Below, one piece after another: positions 1-7,045 of a DNA stretch of 29,509 bases. The notes beneath the pieces were generated by a model, which saw nothing but the letters and a program-made list of their open reading frames with translations, was not told the origin of the DNA and did not search any database. The stretch spans positions 1 to 29,509 of the IMG/VR virus record IMGVR_UViG_3300042294_004921. The stretch is one strand, 5' to 3'. How positions within the stretch are numbered: position 1 is the stretch's first letter; the number at the start of each line of letters is the position of its first letter. Position numbers and translations under genes: made by a program. The stretch comes from a virus.

Positions 1-2354
1 CGTGTATTACCTGGTGGTAGGCTTTCTGACCCACGGGCAGCAGAACTCGCAGGTTCCGCTTCTATCCTGTTAATTGTCCATCTGGCACGCTCCAGTCGAT
101 CTCTCACTGCGGCCATAGCAGCATCAGCATTTGCTGCTGGAACTGTCATGCTATTGTTTCTTACTTCATCACGATAGGTCACCGTATAATCGACTCTATA
201 TTGTGTTTGCTCTGCTTGTTGAACTTCTCCTTGATTGCGTGACAGATTGTCTCTTGGTCGCATGAGTGGTCTGACATATACAGGATCATCAAATCCTGTC
301 TGCTGTTGCCATCTTGCTGCGTGTCTTTCGGCATCTGCTACTGCGTTTCCGATACCGCTTATTATAGATACAACCTCATCGGTGTTTCTACTAACCACTT
401 CCCAATGCCCGGTAAATTCTTGATCGCGACTAGGTGTTTGCTGCGCAGGCGGTTCACGCCAAACGGGTTGTGGCTCTCCTAATCTGGCTCTCAGGTTAAA
501 TGGTGTTTCTGGACCTGAGTAGTTGGGGTCGTGGGCTGCAATAATATCACTGGCTGCGACATTGGCGAATATGTCAGGGAATCTTTGTCCGGCCATTGTT
601 AGAGCTTGGAACATACTCATAGCTTTTACCCAAACACCTTGCGAACTGCCCTCTGGATACACACGATAAAATTTATCTGACAAGGCATTCATGTCATCCG
701 TGGTAGCAGCTCGTAATGGTTGTGCCCGCCAACCGTGTTCTTGCGCCCATTCTTCTATGCTATATGAACCAATGTTTAATCGCCATTTTTTAATTGCTTC
801 TACAAATGCATCTAGTTGAGTCTTGCCTATCACTTCCGTGCCTTGACTTTGATACGGACTTGAAGCACTACCGGTTACTTTCCAAACCAACAAGATATCC
901 TTGGCACCTTGCGTCAGTTTATCAACTCCACGCTTGCCCTGTATTTGTCTGACAAATGCTTTTAGGGCACTCTGCGGTAATTCGCCGGCTGCAAATTTTG
1001 CAAAGTATTGAATCACATCGTTGTCTTGGCCTTGCGATAGAGTTTTGTACAACTTCTTGTAGTATTCTTGTTTGAATTCTTCAGGCTTGGTAGCAACATC
1101 TAATGCCACTACTGCTCGTAACATGGTGTTCTTTACTGCAGAGAGATCATCGCCCAGCCAGTCGCCACCGGGACCACGGAATTCAACCCAATCGCCTCTA
1201 TTGTTGATACTGCTATACTTGCCGGTGCTGCCTGTGTGTAGAACTTTGCTGGCCAATTGATTCAATCCACCTTGAAACTGTCTCATCATTTCTTCTACAC
1301 GGCCAGGCTCGCTTCTAGCTACACCAACGATCTGTTTTAATATACTTTTACAATAGCTATTACCCGCACGACCAAATTGTTCTAAGATATAGTTGTCGCC
1401 CAAGAACATGGCCAGTTTAACAAAGTCTAGATTTTGTTGACCAGGCACACTCACATTCATGTGCAGGCCAGTGCTATCGTTGGTATAAGCACCCGCTCTA
1501 CCAGCCCATGCCGCAACTTTGTCTATATCCTCTAACATTTCCGCCACTGTGAGTGGAGGGCTAACAAACTCCAATCCGCCATCACCAGGTTCGTCGCCGT
1601 GTAGGCTTGAGTCTGGCTCTACCACATAGTGTCCAGGTTGTCTATAAGCACCGTGATAACTGGTACTAGCATTAACCGGGCGACCTATTGCTTGGCCGAA
1701 ATCATCTGCTACAGCATTAATACTAAGACCGCTGCTGCCATAGAAATCATCTGGTTGTGTCCAGTATGGCCATTCTAGGCCGTGTTCACTAGCAAAGTCC
1801 GACATCATACCAATACCGTTGTCGTCTAGCCATTCCTCAAACTTTAAATCAAGATCATCGCGAAATTCGTCTAGCAATTCATCTCTAATGCTATCTTCGT
1901 TGTCTGTCAGGTATTCGCGAACTGCGGTTTCATATTCTTCATCTGTTTCAAAATCGTCTCTGCTTACATTGCTGGTAGCAATTTCTATGGCTCTTTCTTG
2001 ACCTTCGTTGGATGCTAAAAACTCTTCTTCTTGCTCGTCGGTCCACGCAAGGAAGTTCTCATTTAGTTCGTCGATGGCTCTTTGTATTGACCGAGTGCTG
2101 TTGCTTACCTCGCCGCCGCGGAAAAAGCTCATTATTTCATTGGTCCATCCTGGACCAGTAGGAAACCTTTCGTCGGCATCATAATCTGGCTCAGGATCAA
2201 ATTCTTCATCTTCAACTTCTGTATTAGGAACAATTAGTTCAAATTCCATGCCCACTCTAGCGTCAATGTTCTTGGCCATTTTTGCAAGATTGGTTGGGCT
2301 CATTTTGAGCTCAAACAATTCATCTTCGGTTAGTTCAAATTCACGGTATCTCAT
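1..2354 (-). CDS. Putative amidoligase (COOH-NH2 ligase fold), packaged-protein-like N-terminus, 3' end outside window
   Basis: The frame is open from an ATG at 2354 to the window edge (about 784 codons), so the C-terminus is missing. Residues about 33-41 (RVGMEFELI), a GLEFVSPPL stretch near 260-268 and a DSTGLHMNVSV stretch near 293-303 match the pattern of the Amidoligase_2 family (glutamine-synthetase-like fold), whose members are predicted to make amide or peptide bonds using ATP. A later WVEFRGPGG segment fits the same domain. The region between about 100 and 180 is acidic and probably helical. The extreme N-terminus MRYREFELTE resembles the T4 capsid-targeting peptide, and L-T-E fits the gp21 protease cleavage rule. 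The ATG overlaps the stop of the upstream peptidase gene (ATGA), so the two are translationally coupled. The substrate is unknown. Family call is fairly secure; packaging is inference. Confidence 0.72.
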   Translation of the reverse strand, partial: MRYREFELTEDELFELKMSPTNLAKMAKNIDARVGMEFELIVPNTEVEDEEFDPEPDYDADERFPTGPGWTNEIMSFFRGGEVSNSTRSIQRAIDELNENFLAWTDEQEEEFLASNEGQERAIEIATSNVSRDDFETDEEYETAVREYLTDNEDSIRDELLDEFRDDLDLKFEEWLDDNGIGMMSDFASEHGLEWPYWTQPDDFYGSSGLSINAVADDFGQAIGRPVNASTSYHGAYRQPGHYVVEPDSSLHGDEPGDGGLEFVSPPLTVAEMLEDIDKVAAWAGRAGAYTNDSTGLHMNVSVPGQQNLDFVKLAMFLGDNYILEQFGRAGNSYCKSILKQIVGVARSEPGRVEEMMRQFQGGLNQLASKVLHTGSTGKYSSINNRGDWVEFRGPGGDWLGDDLSAVKNTMLRAVVALDVATKPEEFKQEYYKKLYKTLSQGQDNDVIQYFAKFAAGELPQSALKAFVRQIQGKRGVDKLTQGAKDILLVWKVTGSASSPYQSQGTEVIGKTQLDAFVEAIKKWRLNIGSYSIEEWAQEHGWRAQPLRAATTDDMNALSDKFYRVYPEGSSQGVWVKAMSMFQALTMAGQRFPDIFANVAASDIIAAHDPNYSGPETPFNLRARLGEPQPVWREPPAQQTPSRDQEFTGHWEVVSRNTDEVVSIISGIGNAVADAERHAARWQQQTGFDDPVYVRPLMRPRDNLSRNQGEVQQAEQTQYRVDYTVTYRDEVRNNSMTVPAANADAAMAAVRDRLERARWTINRIEAEPASSAARGSESLPPGNT

Positions 2355-2740
2355 TCTATTATTTCCGGATGTTCTTTGCCATACAGTTTCATTAGGTAGC
2401 CGGCTACAGCATCGGCCTGTTGTTCAATTGGTGATCCTGGATAGCTTTGATCACCATGCACCATGTTGGCTTCATGTTGTTTGCGATGCGCTAGTTCGTG
2501 TGCTACAGTACGCATGATATCAATCAAATTTCTGTTGCCGGTATAGATCCACATGATATCATCGTTGTCGTCATAATAACCGGTTCTATGTTGATCTGGT
2601 CCTTCTTTGGCATCTTGGAAACGAATTTTAGGTAATGCTTGTTCAATGTTTAATTTACGCACACACCATTGAATAAAATCACGCAATTGCTCTTCGTGTT
2701 CTTGAAATGTGCTTTCTACAACAAATTCTCTAGCTCGCAT
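2351..2740 (-). CDS. Small zinc metallopeptidase (HExxH) with packaged-protein-like N-terminus
   Basis: A 129-residue protein with a classic zinc site: H81-E82-L-A-H85 in the context TVAHELAHRKQ, followed by E106-Q-Q-A-D110, which can supply the third ligand as in gluzincin and IrrE/M78-like peptidases. There is no signal peptide or membrane segment. The N-terminus MRAREFVVES resembles that of the two neighbouring proteins and the T4 capsid-targeting peptide. It overlaps the upstream HAD gene by 11 bases and the downstream amidoligase gene by 4, so the three are one translational unit. A peptidase beside an amide-bond-forming enzyme suggests opposing or successive steps on a peptide substrate. 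The substrate cannot be read from the sequence. Confidence 0.75.
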   Translation of the reverse strand: MRAREFVVESTFQEHEEQLRDFIQWCVRKLNIEQALPKIRFQDAKEGPDQHRTGYYDDNDDIMWIYTGNRNLIDIMRTVAHELAHRKQHEANMVHGDQSYPGSPIEQQADAVAGYLMKLYGKEHPEIIE

Positions 2741-3383
2741 CTGCTTTATCCTGTGGACCAGCTATCATCTTGCCATAGTCCTTGCTCTGTATGTTTTGCG
2801 GCGTATGCTCACGCCTACCTTTTACAATTTCAAATGCTCGGCGTAATCCACTGGCTACCGTATCTAGGCCATCTTCATCTGCTTGATACTTGATTCCGAT
2901 ACCGCCCGATTGTTCCCATTCGGTCAGTACGGTATTACGATCATCAACCAAGATATTCGGCGTGCCGTCGGGCTGCTTGGCATACTTGCCTTTACGACCA
3001 GTAATGCGTATTACTCTGGGTTGCGGATCTAAATTTTCCGCTATCCATGCTCGTTTCATTGCTTCACTATTTTGGTTATCACCGCGTAATGGGCTTGAGC
3101 AGATATTGTAGTATCCAAACACTTGTACCACCATTGCTACCAATCTATCTGCTGACGGAAACTTAGGCAGTCTGTAAAAGAAATCAGTACCACGCATCTG
3201 TGCAATTACAGGTTCGCGTAGTTCTGCAGGAATGTTGCGATAGTCTGCTCGGCCGCTCTTTACATCTGCGGGCACTCCGGCTAATTTAGCATATTCTGAG
3301 AAGAAATCTGCCAGTACGCCATCCATGTCTAAGAATATTTCTGGGCGGCCGCGAGGTTGTTGTTCTAGTTCGTATAAGCGCAT
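2730..3383 (-). CDS. HAD-superfamily phosphatase, 5'-nucleotidase-like
   Basis: A 217-residue protein starting at the ATG at 3383. Residues 16-24 (IFLDMDGVL) hold the D19-x-D21 nucleophile/acid pair of HAD phosphatases and residues 144-149 (ILVDDR) the magnesium-binding acidic pair. A CSSPL stretch at 95-99 may be motif II. The pattern fits 5'(3')-deoxyribonucleotidase-like phage enzymes, which remove phosphate from nucleotides, but the substrate is unproven. I chose this start because MRLYELEQQP aligns with the starts of the next two proteins; the frame stays open upstream to 3482, where it runs through the terminator. There is no recognisable Shine-Dalgarno before ATG (AATAAATACAAAATG). It is the first gene of the three-gene unit. 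Confidence 0.7.
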   Translation of the reverse strand: MRLYELEQQPRGRPEIFLDMDGVLADFFSEYAKLAGVPADVKSGRADYRNIPAELREPVIAQMRGTDFFYRLPKFPSADRLVAMVVQVFGYYNICSSPLRGDNQNSEAMKRAWIAENLDPQPRVIRITGRKGKYAKQPDGTPNILVDDRNTVLTEWEQSGGIGIKYQADEDGLDTVASGLRRAFEIVKGRREHTPQNIQSKDYGKMIAGPQDKADAS

Positions 3384-3422
3384 TTTGTATTTATTGGCAA
3401 TTACATTTAAGAAGTTTTTGTC

Positions 3423-3452
3423 AAAAAAAATGCCCCGAAGGGCATTTTTTTT
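3423..3452. terminator. Intrinsic terminator, symmetric
   Basis: ATGCCC-CGAA-GGGCAT hairpin flanked by eight A on one side and eight T on the other, so it can act on both strands. It lies 8 bases beyond the stop of the LPP20-like gene and should end minus-strand transcripts from the lipoprotein operon. Confidence 0.88.
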
Positions 3453-3459
3453 GTTGCAG

Positions 3460-4026
3460 TTATCGTCGGTTATTTGCATCAATTTCGCTAAATGCTCGAT
3501 CGGACTTGGCCTTTGTATCAGCAGTTACACGGCGTCTATCATTGCGTATTGCCAGCTGATTGGCTTCACCCATTGGTAGTGCTACTAGGGCATATGAACG
3601 ATATCGATTACCTTCAGCAATACGTTTGATTTCTACAATTTCTGCGCCTGAAATATCAGTACCGCGGCACATTGCACGTATAGCCATTTCGCTACGCTCT
3701 ACACTGACATCGTCAACGTCGCTCATAAACATCTTGCTTTGTTTATCAACTTCGCCGCCAGCTGCCATACAGATTTTGCTAAATGCAATGAGTTTGGCTT
3801 TTTCGTCAGCCATGCTAAAATCTCGGCTCACTCCTGTGCCATTTGCATAAACTGCGTCCTTGCTTTCAGGAAGCTCAGTCATCCATTTAGGCGCTTTATC
3901 GATAGTACGCTCGACATATTTTTCTTGTCGTTTACTTTCGTATTCAGCACGTTTTTCAAATCGCTCAGTAGTACCGCAAGCAGTAACGAGAGCAGCTATT
4001 GGAACCAACATAAAAAGTTTATTCAT
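3460..4026 (-). CDS. LPP20-like lipoprotein
   Basis: A 188-residue protein. The N-terminus MNKLFMLVPIAALVTACG has a basic start, hydrophobic core and lipobox (V-T-A-C), so it should be lipidated on Cys and anchored to the envelope. The central part (APKWM near 45, then VYANGTGVS and a helix with several alanines) resembles the LPP20 lipoprotein family. The function of that family is not defined. I prefer the ATG at 4026 over the adjacent one at 4029 because AGGTG then sits at normal spacing. The gene is last in an operon of exported proteins and is followed by a strong terminator. Export is well supported; the family name is moderate. Confidence 0.65.
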   Translation of the reverse strand: MNKLFMLVPIAALVTACGTTERFEKRAEYESKRQEKYVERTIDKAPKWMTELPESKDAVYANGTGVSRDFSMADEKAKLIAFSKICMAAGGEVDKQSKMFMSDVDDVSVERSEMAIRAMCRGTDISGAEIVEIKRIAEGNRYRSYALVALPMGEANQLAIRNDRRRVTADTKAKSDRAFSEIDANNRR

Positions 4027-4035
4027 CATTACACC

Positions 4036-4158
4036 TTATCTAGATTTAATCCACTCGCCAGCACGTTGTAAATCGTTACCGGCTCCACTTACTGCACCGC
4101 CTACTGTGCCACAGCCAGTAAGGGCTACTACAAACAAAAAAGTAATAAAAGTTTTCAT
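4036..4158 (-). CDS. Entericidin-like small lipoprotein
   Basis: A 40-residue ORF. The signal part MKTFITFLFVVALTGCGTV has a lipobox (L-T-G-C). The short mature part, CGTVGGAVSGAGNDLQRAG, follows the entericidin A/B pattern (C-x-T-[VT]-x-G-x-G-x-D-[IL]-x-x-x-G). Bacterial entericidins are a toxin/antidote pair of tiny lipoproteins linked to stationary-phase lysis; a phage copy could affect envelope stability or block other phages, but that is inference. It has no Shine-Dalgarno; a promoter at 4164-4192 ends five bases before the ATG, so the mRNA should be leaderless. The next gene (LPP20-like) starts 10 bases after its stop. Confidence 0.72.
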   Translation of the reverse strand: MKTFITFLFVVALTGCGTVGGAVSGAGNDLQRAGEWIKSR

Positions 4159-4163
4159 AATCT

Positions 4164-4192
4164 ATTGTAAATTAAAGATTAAAATTTGTCAA
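4164..4192 (-). promoter_or_regulatory. Sigma70-type promoter for the entericidin-like gene
   Basis: Minus strand: -35 TTGACA (4192-4187), 17-base spacer, -10 TACAAT (4169-4164). The ATG at 4158 is only five bases past the -10 box, so transcription should start at or next to it. The -35 box lies in the last codons of the upstream gene. Confidence 0.75.
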
Positions 4193-4754
4193 CCACAGTC
4201 CACTCATTTCTAATTACACAACCAACAATCTGCCATTGCATCAAATTATTGGTACGTGGATCTATGTCTGATTCTAAAAAATATCTGCATGTGGATCCTT
4301 TGTATTCAAAAGGATCTGAATTTGGCACGGGTTTAAGTTCACTAATTTTAAAGGTATCAAATTTTTTGAGTCCTTTCTTGAGTTGCGGAATTTCAAAATC
4401 ATTACAATAAAGGGTCTGACTGGATTGTACTGAACTACCTGCCACTCGTTCAAGTATTTTGGTACGACCTGCTTGCAAAGCCTGCGCACACACTTGATCA
4501 GTACTGTCTGTGATCGGACCTTGGCTTTCGCCTCGTGCATCGTGCCAACGGTTGTTTATACGAGCTTTAAAAACAACTGTGCATATTTGTTGATTGCCCG
4601 CAGTTTTAACAAATTTTTGAAAATCTGTAACTTCTTTGATTTCAGTATTTGTCTTGTTAGCGGTAACTGACTCTTGATAGCAATCAGCCATGGCTACTGC
4701 GGGCAACAGACAAACTACTGTTGCGGTTTTTTGAAAGAATCTTCTAGTAAACAT
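4179..4754 (-). CDS. Exported protein of unknown function
   Basis: 191 residues. MFTRRFFQKTATVVCLLPAVAMADC gives a basic N-region, hydrophobic core and an A-M-A signal peptidase I site, so the mature protein should be periplasmic. It has several cysteines (C24, then others near 57, 87, 116, 154 and 178), consistent with disulfides. I do not recognise the family. It overlaps the upstream lipoprotein gene by 40 bases; a GAGG motif precedes the ATG at 4754. Its neighbours on both sides are exported lipoproteins, which suggests a shared role in the envelope. Confidence 0.7.
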   Translation of the reverse strand: MFTRRFFQKTATVVCLLPAVAMADCYQESVTANKTNTEIKEVTDFQKFVKTAGNQQICTVVFKARINNRWHDARGESQGPITDSTDQVCAQALQAGRTKILERVAGSSVQSSQTLYCNDFEIPQLKKGLKKFDTFKISELKPVPNSDPFEYKGSTCRYFLESDIDPRTNNLMQWQIVGCVIRNEWTVVDKF

Positions 4755-5056
4755 CTTTGCCTCAGTTGTCTCTGTTGCGCCTTGATCATAGCTTCGTGTT
4801 CGCCGTCCATGCCGGCTGAACTATCCGCTGCTGTACCGTTCCAGACATTAGAAACTATGCCCAAAATTGAAGTCATCTGTCCAGCAAGTATAAATCTTTG
4901 ATTGTCACTGTACCTTTGACTTTCCAAAAATTGATACTGTTCATTGCGTTGATCACAGTTAATTTTGTAGTTAGACAAATCATTAGCACTCATTCTCACG
5001 GGTGTTGTACAGGCTGTTTGTGCTACAGCAGCGAGAATAATCAAGTAGTTTTTCAT
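4715..5056 (-). CDS. Lipoprotein of unknown function
   Basis: 113 residues. MKNYLIILAAVAQTACTTP carries a lipobox (Q-T-A-C) after a short hydrophobic core. The mature part is polar, with YKINCDQRNEQYQFLESQR probably helical and a weakly hydrophobic middle segment (ILAGQMTSILGIVSNVW). The start overlaps the stop of the upstream lipoprotein gene by four bases (ATGA). No enzyme motif is visible. Placed between two other exported proteins, it may be part of an envelope complex or of a lysis or exclusion function; the sequence does not decide. Confidence 0.68.
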   Translation of the reverse strand: MKNYLIILAAVAQTACTTPVRMSANDLSNYKINCDQRNEQYQFLESQRYSDNQRFILAGQMTSILGIVSNVWNGTAADSSAGMDGEHEAMIKAQQRQLRQRCLLEDSFKKPQQ

Positions 5057-5265
5057 CTACACTCTTTTTGTAAGTCCCAAAATTTTTGTCTAATTTTACG
5101 ACGTTCATTGAGATCATCGTTGGACAACTGTGATTCGGCTTGTGCCAAAAGTTGCTCCTGTCTTTGCTTGTTATAACAATCAGCGAACCAAGCTGTAGTG
5201 TCAGGAGCGTGTCTTGTGGCACAGGCACTGAGCAAAACTGAAACCGCGACTATAAATGATTTCAT
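5053..5265 (-). CDS. Small lipoprotein, charged helical
   Basis: 70 residues. MKSFIVAVSVLLSACATRH has a lipobox (L-S-A-C). The mature 56 residues are rich in Q, E, K and R and should be one or two helices (KQRQEQLLAQAESQL, then NERRKIRQKFWDLQKEC), with cysteines near both ends. The ATG overlaps the stop of the upstream 51-residue gene (ATGA). An outer-membrane spanin subunit is one option, but no partner inner-membrane subunit sits next to it, so I do not call it one. Confidence 0.65.
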   Translation of the reverse strand: MKSFIVAVSVLLSACATRHAPDTTAWFADCYNKQRQEQLLAQAESQLSNDDLNERRKIRQKFWDLQKECR

Positions 5266-5417
5266 TGTGCTCGGTTGGGCAGTATAGCAGATTTAAAAAT
5301 TTGCAATGCGGTATTTTCATCACAACCAGAATTGCGCTGGATATACCGTACAGCATCCTTAGAATTAAGTTGGAGAACAAAAATTGCTTCGTCTGCAAAT
5401 CGTTGTGCCTGTGTCAT
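5262..5417 (-). CDS. Small protein of unknown function (51 aa)
   Basis: An ORF of 51 residues starting MTQAQRFADEAIFVLQLNSK, with a good Shine-Dalgarno (AAAGGAAATAGT before ATG). It has one long predicted helix and a second at ALQIFKSAIL. There is no signal peptide. The stop overlaps the ATG of the next lipoprotein gene, so it is a genuine operon member. I do not recognise it. Confidence 0.65.
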   Translation of the reverse strand: MTQAQRFADEAIFVLQLNSKDAVRYIQRNSGCDENTALQIFKSAILPNRAQ

Positions 5418-5427
5418 ACTATTTCCT

Positions 5428-5844
5428 TTACCAAGATGAATTGTAAAAAACTTTGAGACCAGTAAAAAGTTCTGCGCGAGCCCGGCGTATAAAATCTAAA
5501 TCTTGAAGCCGATAATAATCATCGCTATCACTACCAAAGAAAAAACCAGAAGTAGATGGGAGCCTACCATTTTTAACGTCCTCCTCCAGAGTCTCTAGAT
5601 CTTCCCAGGTCAGTTCTAGTTCTACACCGTTAAAGTTGCTACCCCACGAACTGTCCGAGTTGTTACCGCCTTTGTGTAACCACAGTTGTTCCATCCAACC
5701 ATGTAAATTAGGATGCTTGCGCCAATAGGCTAATTCGATTGTTGGGTCTTGAAAATCTTCATTACCCTTTTCGTATCGCTGTTCGTAATACTCATTTTTT
5801 GCGCCGGCCTTTGCTGCGGCGTAGGCATACATATCTAAACCCAT
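5428..5844 (-). CDS. Conserved phage protein of unknown function (MGLDMYAY family)
   Basis: 138 residues from the ATG at 5844 (AGAGG nine bases upstream); the frame is open to 5883 but the extra residues run into the promoter. Recognisable segments are MGLDMYAYAA at the start, YWRKHPNLHGWMEQLW in the middle and LPSTSGFFFGSDSDD towards the end. I know similar small proteins from many phages; no function is established to my knowledge. It is rich in aromatic and acidic residues and has no export signal. It is the first gene after the promoter at 5873-5902 and probably leads the lipoprotein operon. Confidence 0.68.
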   Translation of the reverse strand: MGLDMYAYAAAKAGAKNEYYEQRYEKGNEDFQDPTIELAYWRKHPNLHGWMEQLWLHKGGNNSDSSWGSNFNGVELELTWEDLETLEEDVKNGRLPSTSGFFFGSDSDDYYRLQDLDFIRRARAELFTGLKVFYNSSW

Positions 5845-5872
5845 TTGAACCTCTTGTGATTTAACTGTTTCT

Positions 5873-5902
5873 ATTATAATCAAAATCTACAATTTTAGTC
5901 AA
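5873..5902 (-). promoter_or_regulatory. Sigma70-type promoter for the MGLDMYAY/lipoprotein operon
   Basis: Minus strand: -35 TTGACT (5902-5897), 18-base spacer, perfect -10 TATAAT (5878-5873). Expected start near 5866, giving a leader of about 22 bases with an AGAGG Shine-Dalgarno. The -35 box is made from the last Asp codon and stop codon of the preceding gene. Confidence 0.8.
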
Positions 5903-6182
5903 CTCGTTCTTTTGACTTGAGTTTGACAACGGTAAGTTTGGTGTTTTTATTAGCCGGCGGCGGATCGTTAAGTTTGTCGCCAAACTCTCTTCCAACATAA
6001 TATTCACACAATCTATGGCGGCACATCGTTGGAATATCTTCAAATCCGGGATCTAATAGAAATTGATAAGAGCTCCGACCCCAAGTGGAATATTTGATAA
6101 AGACATAATAAGCTCGTCGATGATCTTTATTTGCCGGGTCAAAAACTGTAGCGGGTCTACAATTTAACAATAATTTGTTCAC
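5895..6182 (-). CDS. Small protein of unknown function, GTG start
   Basis: 95 residues starting VNKLLLNCRPATVFDPANKD at a GTG with AGGA at ideal spacing. A longer reading from 6242 begins inside the upstream terminator hairpin and upstream of the expected transcription start, so I reject it although it looks like a lipoprotein signal. The protein has a WGRSSYQFLLDPGFED segment, three cysteines (CRP, CRHRLC), a proline run (DPPPANKN) and a basic C-terminus. No family recognised. It is served by its own promoter at 6214-6242, and the next promoter begins inside its last codons. Confidence 0.62.
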   Translation of the reverse strand: MNKLLLNCRPATVFDPANKDHRRAYYVFIKYSTWGRSSYQFLLDPGFEDIPTMCRHRLCEYYVGREFGDKLNDPPPANKNTKLTVVKLKSKERVD

Positions 6183-6213
6183 TGTACATCCTAAAAAAGT
6201 TAATAGGATAGTT

Positions 6214-6242
6214 ATACTAACACATAAAAAAAGCCCTGTCAA
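6214..6242 (-). promoter_or_regulatory. Sigma70-type promoter overlapping a terminator
   Basis: Minus strand: -35 TTGACA (6242-6237), 17-base spacer, -10 TAGTAT (6219-6214). The -35 lies in the loop and descending arm of the terminator at 6226-6254, so the end of one transcript and the start of the next share DNA. Confidence 0.7.
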
Positions 6243-6254
6243 GCAGGGCTTTTT
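6226..6254 (-). terminator. Intrinsic terminator after the 72-aa gene
   Basis: AGCCCTG-CTTGA-CAGGGCT hairpin on the minus strand followed by seven T. It sits 27 bases after the stop at 6281. A-runs and T-runs flank both sides, so it could also slow plus-strand transcription. Confidence 0.88.
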
Positions 6255-6280
6255 ACGGATCTTGCTATTTTAGCAACTGT

Positions 6281-6499
6281 TTACTTTTTGCTAACAGGTT
6301 GCTTTGGTACAGTAGCTAGAATCGAATCATACACAATTTTAGCCATGTCAGTGGTAGTAGTAAATACTGCCTTGGTAAAATTGGCATGTGCATCAATTAG
6401 TGATTCTACACCATTCTTAACATCTTGGTTTGGAATAAATGCAAATGCTTGCTTGGCGGTGTTGCTGCTGTGGTCTACAATAGTATCAATTGATAACAT
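6281..6499 (-). CDS. Small helical protein of unknown function (72 aa)
   Basis: 72 residues starting MLSIDTIVDHSSNTAKQAF, with a strong Shine-Dalgarno (AAGGAGAACTCAA before ATG). The sequence is mostly amphipathic helix, with a KNGVESLIDAHANFTKAVF segment that faintly recalls phasins, but it is too short for a firm call. It is a single-gene transcription unit: its own promoter (6530-6558) upstream and a terminator downstream. A monocistronic unit with perfect -10 and SD suggests high expression. Confidence 0.65.
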   Translation of the reverse strand: MLSIDTIVDHSSNTAKQAFAFIPNQDVKNGVESLIDAHANFTKAVFTTTTDMAKIVYDSILATVPKQPVSKK

Positions 6500-6529
6500 T
6501 TGAGTTCTCCTTAAAAGTAATGTTCAAGT

Positions 6530-6558
6530 ATTATACTATAATTTATGCTGCACCGCAA
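6530..6558 (-). promoter_or_regulatory. Sigma70-type promoter for the 72-aa gene
   Basis: Minus strand: -35-like TTGCGG (6558-6553), 17-base spacer, perfect -10 TATAAT (6535-6530), then a leader of about 25-30 bases with AAGGAG. The -35 matches only in TTG. Confidence 0.65.
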
Positions 6559-6637
6559 TATAAAATGTGCTACTATTTGAATTTAATTTTTCCATTTTGT
6601 GCCGATAAATATTGCTATTATTCAAGGAGAAGTCAAA

Positions 6638-7045
6638 ATGGAATTACTTTTAATTGTTGTAGTGTTAATAGCTGTAGGAGCCTGGTGGATCTGGTCAGAA
6701 AGCAAACATTCTAAGTCAGGGTCACATCCTTTAGATGGTCCAACCAAAACTCCAGAACCATGGCCATTCCCAACTAGTCGTCCGCCCGAAGGCGAAAACA
6801 AACCAGTGCAGCCCGAGATACCAACTTTGACTGAAAAACTTGATGTCAACAAGGACGGAAAAGTTGATGTAAAAGATGCTGTATCCGTATTAGATGTCAA
6901 CAAAGATGGCAAAGTAGATCTTAAAGATGCGGTGGCAGCAGCAGATGTTGTTGCAAAGAAAACAAAAAAGGCAGCAACAAAAGTTAAGGCCAAAGCCACT
7001 GAAACGGTAGAAAAAGTCAAAAAATCCCGCAGTACAAAAAAATAA
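6638..7045 (+). CDS. Membrane-anchored tandem EF-hand protein with lysine-rich tail
   Basis: 135 residues starting at the ATG at 6638, after a strong CAAGGAGAAG. Residues 3-19 form one membrane segment; 30-62 are proline-rich; 69-80 and 86-97 are two near-identical calcium loops (DVNKDGKVDVKD and DVNKDGKVDLKD), the pattern of EF-hands and of dockerin repeats. They come from a 51-base tandem duplication. The tail (about 107-135) is rich in K, A and T, like a histone-H1 or DNA-binding tail. The order suggests a membrane-tethered calcium-sensing or protein-docking protein. Plus strand, unlike nearly all neighbours; a GATAAATA octamer at 6603-6610 may be a late-type promoter. The next gene begins directly after its stop. 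Confidence 0.7.
   Translation: MELLLIVVVLIAVGAWWIWSESKHSKSGSHPLDGPTKTPEPWPFPTSRPPEGENKPVQPEIPTLTEKLDVNKDGKVDVKDAVSVLDVNKDGKVDLKDAVAAADVVAKKTKKAATKVKAKATETVEKVKKSRSTKK

Noticed and set aside
3383-3430. TTGACA beside the 3423-3452 terminator as a promoter for the HAD gene
   Set aside because: No acceptable -10 box at 16-18 bases; the U-tract produces the TTT part by chance.
6183-6242. Lipoprotein-like N-terminal extension of the gene at 5895-6182 (start MTGLFLC, lipobox-like end)
   Set aside because: Its start lies in the terminator and -35 box and upstream of the expected transcription start; the GTG at 6182 has a proper SD.
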